From Streptomyces curacoi (GTDB lineage: Bacteria; Actinomycetota; Actinomycetes; Streptomycetales; Streptomycetaceae), in the NCBI RefSeq assembly GCF_001513975.1, contig NZ_KQ947991.1, positions 437,794-501,793 on the forward strand: a stretch of 64,000 nt of DNA, written 5' to 3'. The notes under the pieces were generated by a model that worked only from the letters and a program-made list of their open reading frames with translations, was not told the DNA's origin and searched no databases. The position numbers were made by a program, and so were the translations under genes. Shown here in pieces: positions 39,702 to 50,592 of this stretch (positions within the stretch are counted from its first letter, which is position 1; every line of letters starts with the position of its first letter).

Positions 39702-41789
39702 TCAATCTTCAGCGGATGTACTACGGATTTCGCAGGCGTTAGCGTCGTGTTCCGGCTCGAAAGCGTCTTGCTCGGGCGCCGGCCCGGCCGCATCGGGGCC
39801 CTGAACCTCCTCCCCCAGCATCCGCTCGGCGGCCCCCCGGTGCAGTTGCGCCGCCGCGGGATCACCGAGGTGCTCCAGCGTGTCGGCCAGCCGCAGATAC
39901 AGCGCCCCCTGCAGCCGGGTGTCCTCGGCACGGCGCGCCAGCTCGACCGCCTCCTGGCAGGTGCGCAGCGACTCCTCGGGCCGCCCGGCGTACTCCTGGA
40001 CCCGCGCCAGCTCGCTCAACGCCCGTGCGTGTCCGGCGACATCGCCGAGCTTGCGGTACCCGGCGACCGCGGCCCGCCAGTTCCTGAGCGCCTCGCCGTA
40101 CGCGCCCGCATAGGTGTGAGCGGTGGCGATACGGCCGTACAGCCGGGCGGCGTCCGCGCGCTCGTCCCGGGCTAGCCGCTGGGCGAGGGCGCGGCCGAAC
40201 CAGTCGGTGGCCCGGTCGTAGTCCCCGAGCTCCAGGTGGGCACCGCCTACGGATTCCATCGCCCGGCCGGTCGCGTACGGGTCGTTTCCCTCCCGCCCGG
40301 CGTCCAGTGCCGCCCGATAGCGCGCCAGGGCGGCCTTCGTGCGCCCCGTCCGGGCGTCGACGTCGCCGAGGTTCAGCAGCGCCGCGGCCTTCTCGCGGTG
40401 CAGGTTCCGGCGCTCGGCCACGTCGAGGACCAGACCGTGGATGTCGTACAGGTCACCGGCCGCCGCCTGGGTACCGACGTGCACGACCATCGCCCGGACC
40501 AGCTGGGACATCAGCCGCCGGGCGAGGGTGTCCAGCTCCCCGTCCGCCACCGCGGCACGGGCCGAGGCCAGCAGGGCGGGCCGGCGGATGCTCAGCCAGT
40601 CGGCCGCCGCCCGGGGGTTCGGGAAGCGCAGGGCCTGAGGCATATCGAGGAGCTTTTGACGGGTCTCGGGACTGTCGGTCTCGGTGATCGCCCGGCAGGA
40701 CTGCAGCAGCCGTACGGTCCGCTCCAGCATGCGGGCCCGGGCGAGCTGCAGCTCGGCGGGGCGGTCCTGGGTCTCGGTGCGGGCCTTGAGGTGGGCGTGC
40801 AGACAGCCGGGGACCACGTACTGCGGCAGCGGCGAGTCGACGGCGTGCAGCATGCCCAGGGCGACGAAGTTGTCCAGGGTGGTGCGGGCACTGTCGACCG
40901 AGGAGCCGGCGAGAGCGGAGGCGGTGTGCGGATCGACGAGGCCGCCCGGGGCGAGGGAGAGCAGTCGCAGCATCCGGGCGGCGGGGACGGACAGGGACGC
41001 GTAGGCGAGCCGGAAGACGCGGTCGAGCGGCGTGCCCTCGTCCCCCTCCGCGCGCAGCTGCTTGGCCAGGTCGGAGACGGCCGCCTTGGGGCGGGCGGCG
41101 AGCCAGCCGCCCGCCAGCATCAGCGCCGCGGGCTGGCCCTGGCACACCTCGACGAGGCCCTCGGCGGAACGCGGGTCGACGGTGATGCGGACCGAGCCGG
41201 CGTACCGGGACAGCAGCTCCACCGCCGACTTGGTGTCGAGGCCGCCGAGCGTGCAGGGCCGTACGTCCGAGATCCCGGTCAGCGGTCCGCCGGAGACGGC
41301 CACGACCAGGCACTCCGGGGTGTCCGGCAGCAGCGCGTCGACCTGCTCGGCCTCGGCCGCGTCGTCCAGCAGGAGCAGCACCCGGCGGTCGGCCAGGGCC
41401 TTGCGCAGGGCCGCGGTGAGATCGTCCGCGGCGGCGCCCGGCGGGGTCGGCCGGTCCAGGGCAGTGAGCAGTTCACGGGCGGTGCGCTCGACGGGGACGG
41501 GGGTGCCGTCGGGCTCGCTCAGACGGGCGCGCAGCACACCGTCGGCGTAACGGTCCGCCACCTGTCGCGCCAGTTCCTCGGCGAGCGCGGTGCGGCCCGA
41601 GCCGGGACGGCCCGCGATGAGCAGCACGCGCGCGCGTGGCGACTTGCGGCCGGAGAGAGTGTCGAGGCCGGCGCGCGCGATGTCGGCGCGCAGCTCCTTC
41701 AACTCGCGGGTACGGCCCAGGAATTGGTTCCCCTCGGAAGCCTGTGCCGACACCTGCACGCCGCCTGTGTCCACCACCTGATCCGTCAC
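39702..41789 (-). CDS. STAND/NB-ARC-type ATPase with TPR repeats
   Basis: About 695 residues. An NB-ARC-like P-loop domain comes first: IAGRPGSGRTALAEELARQ, where the Walker A Lys is Arg66; Walker B RRVLLLLDDAAEAEQ. A helical arm follows, then about eight TPR-like repeats from residue 440 (KAAALLNLGDVDARTGRTKA, AAGDLYDIHGLVLDVA, ESVGGAHLELGDYDRATDWF). The fold resembles AfsR/SARP-type signalling proteins without the N-terminal DNA-binding domain. I chose GTG 41789, with GGGAG upstream, over the longer frame to 41909. The C-terminal tail is acidic. Function unknown. Confidence 0.75.
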   Translation of the reverse strand: MTDQVVDTGGVQVSAQASEGNQFLGRTRELKELRADIARAGLDTLSGRKSPRARVLLIAGRPGSGRTALAEELARQVADRYADGVLRARLSEPDGTPVPVERTARELLTALDRPTPPGAAADDLTAALRKALADRRVLLLLDDAAEAEQVDALLPDTPECLVVAVSGGPLTGISDVRPCTLGGLDTKSAVELLSRYAGSVRITVDPRSAEGLVEVCQGQPAALMLAGGWLAARPKAAVSDLAKQLRAEGDEGTPLDRVFRLAYASLSVPAARMLRLLSLAPGGLVDPHTASALAGSSVDSARTTLDNFVALGMLHAVDSPLPQYVVPGCLHAHLKARTETQDRPAELQLARARMLERTVRLLQSCRAITETDSPETRQKLLDMPQALRFPNPRAAADWLSIRRPALLASARAAVADGELDTLARRLMSQLVRAMVVHVGTQAAAGDLYDIHGLVLDVAERRNLHREKAAALLNLGDVDARTGRTKAALARYRAALDAGREGNDPYATGRAMESVGGAHLELGDYDRATDWFGRALAQRLARDERADAARLYGRIATAHTYAGAYGEALRNWRAAVAGYRKLGDVAGHARALSELARVQEYAGRPEESLRTCQEAVELARRAEDTRLQGALYLRLADTLEHLGDPAAAQLHRGAAERMLGEEVQGPDAAGPAPEQDAFEPEHDANACEIRSTSAED

Positions 41790-42034
41790 GGGCACACTCC
41801 CGTCCCACCACACGCGCAAGCCCGCCGGGACTTCGGCCAGGGCGTTCTCAGAGCCTAGTTCACGCTCTGCGACGTTCCGGCCGGAGCACGGCGGGCACGG
41901 CGGGGACATCCCTCGATCGGATCAACAGATCGTAGGACTGACACCTCTGAACGAGGCCGAGAGCGGGGAAGCCGCTTGTCGCGGGCACCCATGTGACGAC
42001 GGCACCCATGTGTCGCGCCCCCCGCGCGGAGCGC

Positions 42035-42661
42035 CTACGCCTCGAAGGGCCGCGCCGGCCAGGGTGCCTCCGCCGGCCGCAGCGCGTCGAGCCCGTCCCC
42101 GGCGCGCGCGGCGACCAGCGAGAGGACGCCGACGACCAGGCAGTTGTTGTGCAGCTCGCCGGCGAGCACACCCCGGACGAGCTCCTGGAGCGGCACCCGG
42201 GCCAGCTCCATGTCGGCCTCCTCGTGCTCGACCTCGAAGTGCTCGCCCTCGGCTTCGGACAGGCCACGGGCGAGGAAGACCCGTACGGACTCGTCGCAGC
42301 CGCCGGGAGTCGTGTACACGTCCGTCAGCACCCGCCAGTCCTCGGCCTTGACGTGCGCCTCCTCGTACAGCTCGCGCTGGGCGGCGGTCAGCGGGTTCTC
42401 GCCGGGGATGTCGAGCAGGCCGGCCGGGATCTCCCACAGCTTGTGGCGCACGGGGTGGCGGTACTGGTGGATGACCAGGACGCGGTCGGCGTCGTCGAGG
42501 GCGAGCACGGCCACGGAACCCGGGTGGACCTGGTAGTCGCGGCGGACCACGGATCCGTCGGGCATGACCACGTCGTCCACGCGGACGGAGGTCTTGTTGC
42601 CCACGAAGGGGGTGTCCGTCGCCCGGATCTCCCACTCCTCAGGGGTGTCCTTGATCGTCAT
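42035..42661 (-). CDS. NUDIX hydrolase, ADP-ribose pyrophosphatase type
   Basis: 208 residues. The NUDIX box is GLLDIPGENPLTAAQRELYE then EA, with the G-5x-E-7x-REUxEE pattern complete. QYRHPVRHKLWEIPAG and LTDVYTTPGGCDESVRVFLA are ADP-ribose pyrophosphatase-like segments. It should cleave ADP-ribose to AMP and ribose-5-phosphate. It lies next to pyrG, as does the equivalent gene in Mycobacterium, and is distinct from the NrtR-type NUDIX regulator at 31971-32687. The ATG at 42661 has GGAAGGGCAGGG upstream. Confidence 0.92.
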   Translation of the reverse strand: MTIKDTPEEWEIRATDTPFVGNKTSVRVDDVVMPDGSVVRRDYQVHPGSVAVLALDDADRVLVIHQYRHPVRHKLWEIPAGLLDIPGENPLTAAQRELYEEAHVKAEDWRVLTDVYTTPGGCDESVRVFLARGLSEAEGEHFEVEHEEADMELARVPLQELVRGVLAGELHNNCLVVGVLSLVAARAGDGLDALRPAEAPWPARPFEA

Positions 42662-42743
42662 GCCCTGCCCTTCCACGTGCACAAAGAGAACCGGGGTGCG
42701 CCCCTTTGAAGGTTTGCACCCCGGCCACCGTACAACTCTTGTG

Positions 42744-44432
<1,689 letters not shown>

Positions 44433-44935
44433 GGCCAAGAGGGGGCTCCCGTGGTCGCGGTCTGGGGTGCGGTGCGGCTGTCTGACCGGAGAGTTCTCCG
44501 GGGTCGCCGTCGCTGCGGTTCCGGGGTTTGTCTCCCACCGGTCCACGGGCTACCAGGGTATCAGCGACGGGGACCGATGGCTTCCGGCCACGCTCCGCAC
44601 ACGTCTCGCCACGAAGGTGCACAGGTGTTTCGGTTTCTCACCCGTTGCTCACCCGTTCGGCCGACCCGGGTTGCCCGGAGCGGCACGCAGATCATCTACG
44701 TGCGTCGTATCCTGCTCGGACATTCGCTGCCGAGCCCGGCCGGCAAACACGGCACCACCCCCGCCCGTCACACCCGGAACAACGAGAGCTCGTCAGTTCG
44801 TTGAGCAGAGATTGTTGAGAAGAGACTGTCGTTTGCCTCACGGCGGAAGCGACTGCTTTGCTTCACGGCTCAACGACGCATTACAACCACCCCTTGACCG
44901 CACTAGCGAGAGCCCCCTTGCCAGGAGGGGGTGAC
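44433..44935. other. Divergent promoter region between pyrG and the GH15 gene
   Basis: About 500 bases, less GC-rich than flanking coding sequence in the right half (44780-44860). It must hold the promoters of both genes. The right end has AGGAGGGGGTGAC directly before GTG 44936. I see no clear operator or small gene. Confidence 0.5.
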
Positions 44936-46762
44936 GTGGCCGTTCGACTGGAGTTGCACGTGGCCGGGCGCATCGAAGACTACGCACTCATCGGAGACAT
45001 GCAGACCGCCGCGCTGGTCTGCCGGGACGGCACAGTGGACTGGCTGTGCCTGCCCCGCTTCGACTCGCACGCCATCTTCGCCGGCCTGCTGGGCACCGAG
45101 GAGCACGGTTTCTGGCGGCTCGGCCCCGCACACGCCTCCGACGCCCCGCCGCCCACCGCGGCCCGCAGAAGCTACCGCGGCGACTCCCTGATCCTGGAGT
45201 CCGAGTGGGACACGCCGCGCGGCACGGTCCGGGTGACGGACTTCATGCCCCCGCGTGACGGCGCGCCCCAGCTGATCCGGATCGTGGAGGGCGTCTCCGG
45301 CCGGGTGCCGATGCGCTCGGCGCTGCGGATGCGCTTCTCGTACGGCCGGGTGGTGCCGTGGGTGCACAAGCACGAGGGCCGGACGGTCGCCGTCGCCGGC
45401 CCGGACTCCGTGTGGTTCGACACGGAGGCCGAGACCTACGGCAAGTCGCTGACGACGTACTCGGACTTCACGGTCGCCCCGGGTGAGCGGATCGCCTTCA
45501 CCATCTCCTGGGAGCCCTCGCACAAGCAGCCGCCGGGGCTGCCGGAGCCGGAGCAGTCGCTGGAGGCGACGGAGGAGTTCTGGCGCGACTGGGTCGAGCA
45601 CTGTACGTACCACGGCCCCTACCGTGAGGCGGTCGTCCGCTCGCTGATCACCCTCAAGGCGCTGACGTACGCCCCGACGGGCGGCATCGTCGCCGCGCCG
45701 ACGACCTCTCTGCCCGAGGACATCGGCGGCGTCCGCAACTGGGACTACCGCTACACCTGGCTGCGCGACGCGGCCATCACCCTGTCCTCGCTCCTGCGCA
45801 CCGGCTATCGCGAGGAGGCCCGCGCCTGGCGCGAGTGGCTGCTGCGCGCGGTCGCCGGTGACCCGGAGAACCTGCAGATCATGTACGGCATCGCCGGCGA
45901 GCGCGAGCTGGGCGAGGCCGAGCTGGACTGGCTGCCCGGCTACGAGAACTCCGCGCCGGTGAGGGTCGGCAACGGCGCCGCGCACCAGCTCCAGCTGGAC
46001 GTGTACGGCGAGGTCACCGAGGCCCTCCACCTGGCCCATATGACCGGCCTGGCCCGCAGCGACTACGCCTCGCTGCTCCAGCTGAAGCTGATCCGGTACC
46101 TGGAGGACCACTGGCAGGAGCCGGACGAGGGCATCTGGGAGGTCCGCGGCCCGCGCCGCCACTTCGTCCACTCCAAGGTGATGGCCTGGGTCGCCGTCGA
46201 CCGCACGATCAAGCTGATCGAGTCCGGTGACGTGGACGGCCCGCTGGAGCGCTGGAAGGACCTGCGCGACGAGATCCACCGGGATGTGTGCGAGAAGGGC
46301 TACGACAAGGAGCGCAACACCTTCACGCAGTCGTACGGCTCCAGGGAGCTGGACGCCTCCCTGCTGCTGATCCCGCAGATGGGCTTCCTGCCGCCGGACG
46401 ACAAGCGCGTCATCGGCACCATCGAGGCGATCCAGCGCGAGCTGTCCACGCCGGACGGCTTCATCCTGCGCTACCCGACGCAGGGTGACCACGAGGGCGT
46501 CGACGGCCTCCCCGGCGACGAGGGCGCCTTCCTCGCCTGCTCGTTCTGGATGGCGGACGACCTGGCGATGATCGGCCGCGTCGACGAGGCCCGCAAGCTG
46601 TTCGAGAAGCTGCTGTCGCTGCGCAACGACCTCGGTCTGCTGGCCGAGGAGTGGGACCCGCGCCTGCAGCGCCAGGTCGGCAACTTCCCGCAGGCCTTCA
46701 GCCACGTGCCGCTGATCGACACCGCCCTGCGGCTGACGGCCTCCGGGGCGTACGGCGGCTGA
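44936..46762 (+). CDS. GH15 glycoside hydrolase (trehalase/glucoamylase type)
   Basis: About 608 residues. The GH15 core is visible as GVRNWDYRYTWLRDAAITLS and, further on, PGYENSAPVRVGNGAAHQLQ. LPGDEGAFLACSFWMADDLA carries one catalytic acid. There is no signal peptide, so it acts in the cytosol. Actinobacterial cytosolic GH15 enzymes of this size include trehalases (as in Mycobacterium) and glucoamylases, so trehalose or maltooligosaccharide breakdown is the likely role. The GTG at 44936 has AGGAGGGGG upstream. A GTG five bases earlier is out of frame. Confidence 0.85.
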   Translation: MAVRLELHVAGRIEDYALIGDMQTAALVCRDGTVDWLCLPRFDSHAIFAGLLGTEEHGFWRLGPAHASDAPPPTAARRSYRGDSLILESEWDTPRGTVRVTDFMPPRDGAPQLIRIVEGVSGRVPMRSALRMRFSYGRVVPWVHKHEGRTVAVAGPDSVWFDTEAETYGKSLTTYSDFTVAPGERIAFTISWEPSHKQPPGLPEPEQSLEATEEFWRDWVEHCTYHGPYREAVVRSLITLKALTYAPTGGIVAAPTTSLPEDIGGVRNWDYRYTWLRDAAITLSSLLRTGYREEARAWREWLLRAVAGDPENLQIMYGIAGERELGEAELDWLPGYENSAPVRVGNGAAHQLQLDVYGEVTEALHLAHMTGLARSDYASLLQLKLIRYLEDHWQEPDEGIWEVRGPRRHFVHSKVMAWVAVDRTIKLIESGDVDGPLERWKDLRDEIHRDVCEKGYDKERNTFTQSYGSRELDASLLLIPQMGFLPPDDKRVIGTIEAIQRELSTPDGFILRYPTQGDHEGVDGLPGDEGAFLACSFWMADDLAMIGRVDEARKLFEKLLSLRNDLGLLAEEWDPRLQRQVGNFPQAFSHVPLIDTALRLTASGAYGG

Positions 46763-46868
46763 GCCGGGCCGCCGTGACGCTCGACAGGACGGGGCTCGAC
46801 AGGACGGACGTGGCGGGCCCGCCTAGCCTGGAAGGAAGCGTTACCCCCTTGCCGGAAGGGGGGCCGCC

Positions 46869-48251
46869 ATGGCTTCCCACTCGAAGGCGGGCGCGGCCCT
46901 CGACGCGCTGCGCGAGGATCTCTCGGGTGATGTGTTCGCCCCGGCAGATCCCGGTTACGACGACGCCCGGGCCGTCTTCAACACCATGATCGACCGGCGG
47001 CCCGCGGTGATCGCGCAGTGCGTGGACGAGGACGACGTCGTGCGGGCCGTGCGGTTCGGCCGGGAGCTGGACCTCAACATCGCGGTGCGCGGGGGCGGGC
47101 ACAGCGTGGCGGGCATGGCGCTGAACGACAACGGCCTGGTCGTCGACCTGCGCCATATGCGCGCGGTCACGGTTCACCCCGGGGCCGAGGCGGTACGCAT
47201 CGCGGGCGGCGCCACCATGAGCGATCTGGACCGCGCCACCCAGCCGTACGGCCTCGCCACGACCGGCGGCCGGGCCTCGACCACCGGCGTCGGCGGCTTC
47301 GTCCTCGGCGGCGGCACCGGCTGGCTGGACCGCTGCTGCGGGCTCGCGGTGGACAATCTGCTCGGCGTAGAGCTGGTCACCGCGGGCGGCGACCGGGTCC
47401 ACGCGAACGCGGACGAGAACCCGGACCTGTTCTGGGCCCTGCACGGAGGCGGCGGCAACTTCGGCATCGCCACCGCGATCACGCTCAAACTGCACGAGCT
47501 GCCCGAGTTCGCCATCGCGCTGCTGCTGTACCGGCCGGAGTTCGCGCCGGACGCCGTGCGCACCTTCCGCGATGTGATCGAGTCCGGCCCCGACGAGGTG
47601 GGCGGCGGCGTCCTGTCGTTCACCGGCCCGCCCGAGGAGTTCGTGCCGCCGCCTCTGGTCGGCGCGCTGGTGTGCGGTGTGCTCCTGACGTACGCCGGTG
47701 CCGAGCAGGACATGCGCAAGTACGCCGAGCCGCTGCTGGCGCTGCCGCACGACGCGGAGATCGTCGGCGCGATGCCGTACGCCGATGTGCAGTGCATGAT
47801 CGACGATCCGCCCGGCATGCGGCACTACTGGTCGGCGGAGTATCTGACGGGCGCGCCGGACGACTTCGTCGACGTCTACTGCGCCGACGCCCGGGCCATG
47901 CCCGTACCGACCGGCACCCAGCATGCCCTCCTGCCGCAGGGCGGCGCGATCGCCGCCGGCCCGCACGAGTACCCGGTGCCCTACCGGGACGCGCCCTGGG
48001 CGGTCCATCCCTACGGCATGTGGCAGGATCCGGCGGACGACGAGCGGTGCGTGCAGTGGGTCCGCGGCGTCCGCGCCGACGTCCGGCCGTGGACCACGGG
48101 CGCGGTCTATCTGAACTTCATCGGCGACGAGGGCGCGGAACGCGTGATCGCGGGCCTGGGCGCCGAGAACACCCGGCGGCTGGCAGAGCTGAAACGGCAG
48201 TGGGACCCGGACAACGTCTTCCGGTTCAACCACAACATCAGGCCGGGCTGA
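46869..48251 (+). CDS. FAD-linked oxidase with BBE domain
   Basis: 460 residues, PF01565-type FAD-binding domain followed by a berberine-bridge (BBE) C terminus. The covalent flavin His is His78 in VRGGGHSVAGMALNDNG. TTGVGGFVLGGGTGWLDRC is the second FAD-binding segment. The C terminus QWDPDNVFRFNHNIRPG is typical of the family. No signal peptide is seen, so it may be cytosolic. It oxidises an alcohol, sugar or amine, with oxygen or another acceptor; the substrate is unknown. The ATG at 46869 follows GGAAGGGGGG. Confidence 0.87.
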   Translation: MASHSKAGAALDALREDLSGDVFAPADPGYDDARAVFNTMIDRRPAVIAQCVDEDDVVRAVRFGRELDLNIAVRGGGHSVAGMALNDNGLVVDLRHMRAVTVHPGAEAVRIAGGATMSDLDRATQPYGLATTGGRASTTGVGGFVLGGGTGWLDRCCGLAVDNLLGVELVTAGGDRVHANADENPDLFWALHGGGGNFGIATAITLKLHELPEFAIALLLYRPEFAPDAVRTFRDVIESGPDEVGGGVLSFTGPPEEFVPPPLVGALVCGVLLTYAGAEQDMRKYAEPLLALPHDAEIVGAMPYADVQCMIDDPPGMRHYWSAEYLTGAPDDFVDVYCADARAMPVPTGTQHALLPQGGAIAAGPHEYPVPYRDAPWAVHPYGMWQDPADDERCVQWVRGVRADVRPWTTGAVYLNFIGDEGAERVIAGLGAENTRRLAELKRQWDPDNVFRFNHNIRPG

Positions 48252-48254
48252 CCC

Positions 48255-48771
48255 TCCGGGGGCGTGGCCCCTGTTCCGATCGGCGTGTGCGACGGCGGCC
48301 GGCAGCCAGGCGACCGGCTCGGCGGGGTACGGCCGACGCGCTCGGCGGCCGCTTCGAGCTTTGCCCGCAGCATCCGCACCTGCTCCGGCTAGACGATGTC
48401 GAGGAGCATCCGGTCGGCGTGCGCGGCCGCCGTGGCGATCGCTCGGTCACCGAAGGCCGCCACGGTGAGCGGGCCGCCGGGCGGCTGGAGCCGGCGCGGG
48501 AAGACGCTGCCGGGGACGACCGGCTCGCCGACCTTGCCGTGCAGGAAGCCCCGTACGGCCGCAGCCGAGGCCTCCATCGCCGCCGCGGGCCGCACCCGCG
48601 CCACCTCATGCACGCCCTCGACGACCCGCTTGCTGGATGTCCCCAGCGCCCTCCGACCGGCCGCCCGGTGACGGCGGCGGCCGAGGCGGCACCCCGCGCG
48701 ATGCCGAACGGCTCTCGCACCGACACCTGACTGTCGACCTCCCGTGCCACGGCAACCACGCTGAAGTCCAT
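48255..48771 (-). pseudogene. Decayed LLM-class (F420/FMN) oxidoreductase
   Basis: Fragments in three reading frames join into a luciferase-like oxidoreductase. First is MDFSVVAVAREVDS...AAVTGRPV (frame a). Then, after a frameshift, come ALGTSSKRVVEGVHEVARVR, PAAAMEASAAAVRGFLHGKV and LTVAAFGDRAIATAAAHADR MLLDIV (frame b). An in-frame TAG at about 48391 follows. PEQVRMLRAKLEAAAERVGR then continues the same frame, and a second frameshift leads to EPVAWLPAAV (frame c). The blocks TVAAFGDRA and ADRMLLDIV are diagnostic of the family. The protein would be truncated by more than 100 residues. Confidence 0.7.
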
Positions 48772-48907
48772 GGGAGCGCCGCTACCCGGCCGAGGGTGCG
48801 CCAACCGTGGGCCGAAGGTGGAGGCCGCCGTTCGCTTCGGACGGGTGATCGCCTTCGGCACGGCCCGGATATGTCGTGGAGGCATGCCCGCGGGTAGCGT
48901 CCGGTTC

Positions 48908-50560
48908 ATGGACAGCGGAACGGGCGGTACGGACAGCGGATTCGGCACCCATGGCGCCGGGATCACCGTGCGGCGGGCGCTGGAGCTGCCCGGGCTGCGC
49001 AGCGGCCTCCCCGAGATCGTGGCGGGCGCCGACCGGCTGGGCCGGACGGTGCGCTGGGTGCACGCGGGCGAGGTGCCGCACATCGCCTCGCTGCTGAAGG
49101 GCGGGGAACTGCTGCTGACCACGGGCTACGGCCTCGGCACCCGCCCGGCCGACCAGCGCGCGTTCGTGCGCACCCTGGCCGAGCGCGGCATCGCGGCCCT
49201 CGTCATCGAGCTCGGCCCGCGCTTCACGCGCCTGCCCGCCGCGCTGGTCGACACCGCGCGCACGGCAGGACTGCCGCTCGTCCAGCTGCATCGCGAGGTG
49301 CCCTTCGTGACGGTCACCGAGGAGATCCACACGGAGATCGTCAACGGCCACTACGCGCTGCTGCAACGGGCGGAGGAAGTGCACCGCCGGTGCACGGAAG
49401 CACTGCTCGGCGGCGGTGGCGTGCCCCAAGTGCTCGGCATCCTGGCGGACTTCAGCGGCAACCCGGTCTTCCTGGAGACGACGGACGGCCGGCTGCTGTA
49501 CGCGGCCGGGGCCGGGCCCGAGGGCGCGGATCCGTTGCAGGTGTGGGAGGGGCTGCGGGGGCAGCACAAGGACGCGCCGCCGCCGGTCGGGTCGGTGCTG
49601 GTGGATGTTCCGGGCGGCGGCCCGGGGGCGGGTTCGGTCAGGGCCCGTCTGGTGCTCCTCCCCGTACGCGGCCCACTCGCGCCCGTGCACCGGATCGCCG
49701 CCGAGCGGGCCGCGGGCATCCTGGCCGTGGTGCTGATGCAGGCACGCCAGGAGGAGGAGCTGGCGGCCCGCGGGCGCGGCGACTTCCTGACCGACCTCGC
49801 GGAGGGCCGGGTCGCCGCCGGGGACGCCCCGGCGCAAGCGCGCGTGCTGGGCTTCAAGCCGGGGGACAGCCCGCTGCTGCCGGTGGTGATGCGGCTCGGG
49901 GACGTGCTGTCGCCGGGCGGCGGATGGGCGGTGCTGGCGCGCGCGGTCGCGGAGGAGCTGGCCTCGGTGGGCGTGCCGGTGCTGTTGGGCGTACGGCCGG
50001 TGGAGGGCCGGGTCCTGGTGCTGCTGGGCCTGCGGTCGGAGTCGGAGCGGTCGGCGGTCGCGGACCGGGTCGCGACGGCGCTGCGGGCGGGCGTGGAGCG
50101 GGCCGGGATACAGCGGCCGGGCGCGCAGCAGCCGGTCGTGGTGGTCGGGGTCGCGGGCGGCTGGACGGCGGCCTCGGCGGGCCTCAGACACGCGGCGGAG
50201 ACGGCGACGGCGGCGCAGGGCCTGTCGGACCGCCCCTGGTACGACGCCCGCCGCCTGGACATCGACCTGCTGCTGTGGCGGCTGCGCGACCATCCCGACC
50301 TCGCGGCCTTCGTGGACCGCGCGATCGGCCCGCTCCGCGACCACGACAACCGCTCGAAACCACCCCTGCTGCCCACCCTGGAGACGTACTTGGCGCACGC
50401 GGGCCGCAAGGCGGAGACGGCCCGCGAGCTGCACCTCAACCGGCAGACGCTCTACAACCGCCTCGCCCGTATCGGCGAGTTGCTCGGCACCGACCTGGAC
50501 GATCCACAGACGGTGCTGGCGTTGAGCCTGGCACTGCGGGCCCGGCGACACGTCCCCTGA
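48908..50560 (+). CDS. PucR-family transcriptional regulator
   Basis: About 550 residues. The N terminus holds the PucR sensor domain (TVRRALELPGLRSGLPEIVA, then HIASLLKGGELLLTTGYGLG), followed by a GGDEF-like middle region. A C-terminal HTH_30 (PTLETYLAHAGRKAETAREL, HLNRQTLYNRLARIGELLGT) completes it. PucR proteins regulate purine, amino-acid or secondary metabolism genes and are often autoregulated. I chose ATG 48908; an in-frame upstream start at 48770 adds residues encoded opposite the pseudogene. The target is unknown, and the adjacent oxidase is a possible one. Confidence 0.87.
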   Translation: MDSGTGGTDSGFGTHGAGITVRRALELPGLRSGLPEIVAGADRLGRTVRWVHAGEVPHIASLLKGGELLLTTGYGLGTRPADQRAFVRTLAERGIAALVIELGPRFTRLPAALVDTARTAGLPLVQLHREVPFVTVTEEIHTEIVNGHYALLQRAEEVHRRCTEALLGGGGVPQVLGILADFSGNPVFLETTDGRLLYAAGAGPEGADPLQVWEGLRGQHKDAPPPVGSVLVDVPGGGPGAGSVRARLVLLPVRGPLAPVHRIAAERAAGILAVVLMQARQEEELAARGRGDFLTDLAEGRVAAGDAPAQARVLGFKPGDSPLLPVVMRLGDVLSPGGGWAVLARAVAEELASVGVPVLLGVRPVEGRVLVLLGLRSESERSAVADRVATALRAGVERAGIQRPGAQQPVVVVGVAGGWTAASAGLRHAAETATAAQGLSDRPWYDARRLDIDLLLWRLRDHPDLAAFVDRAIGPLRDHDNRSKPPLLPTLETYLAHAGRKAETARELHLNRQTLYNRLARIGELLGTDLDDPQTVLALSLALRARRHVP

Positions 50561-50592
50561 CGCACCGCGGCTCCAGGGCGCCTGGACGGCGC

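Noticed and set aside
48107..48379. A 90-residue minus-strand ORF below the pseudogene stop
   Set aside because: It is the continuation of the decayed oxidoreductase after the internal stop, then antisense to the BBE-type oxidase gene; not a gene by itself.
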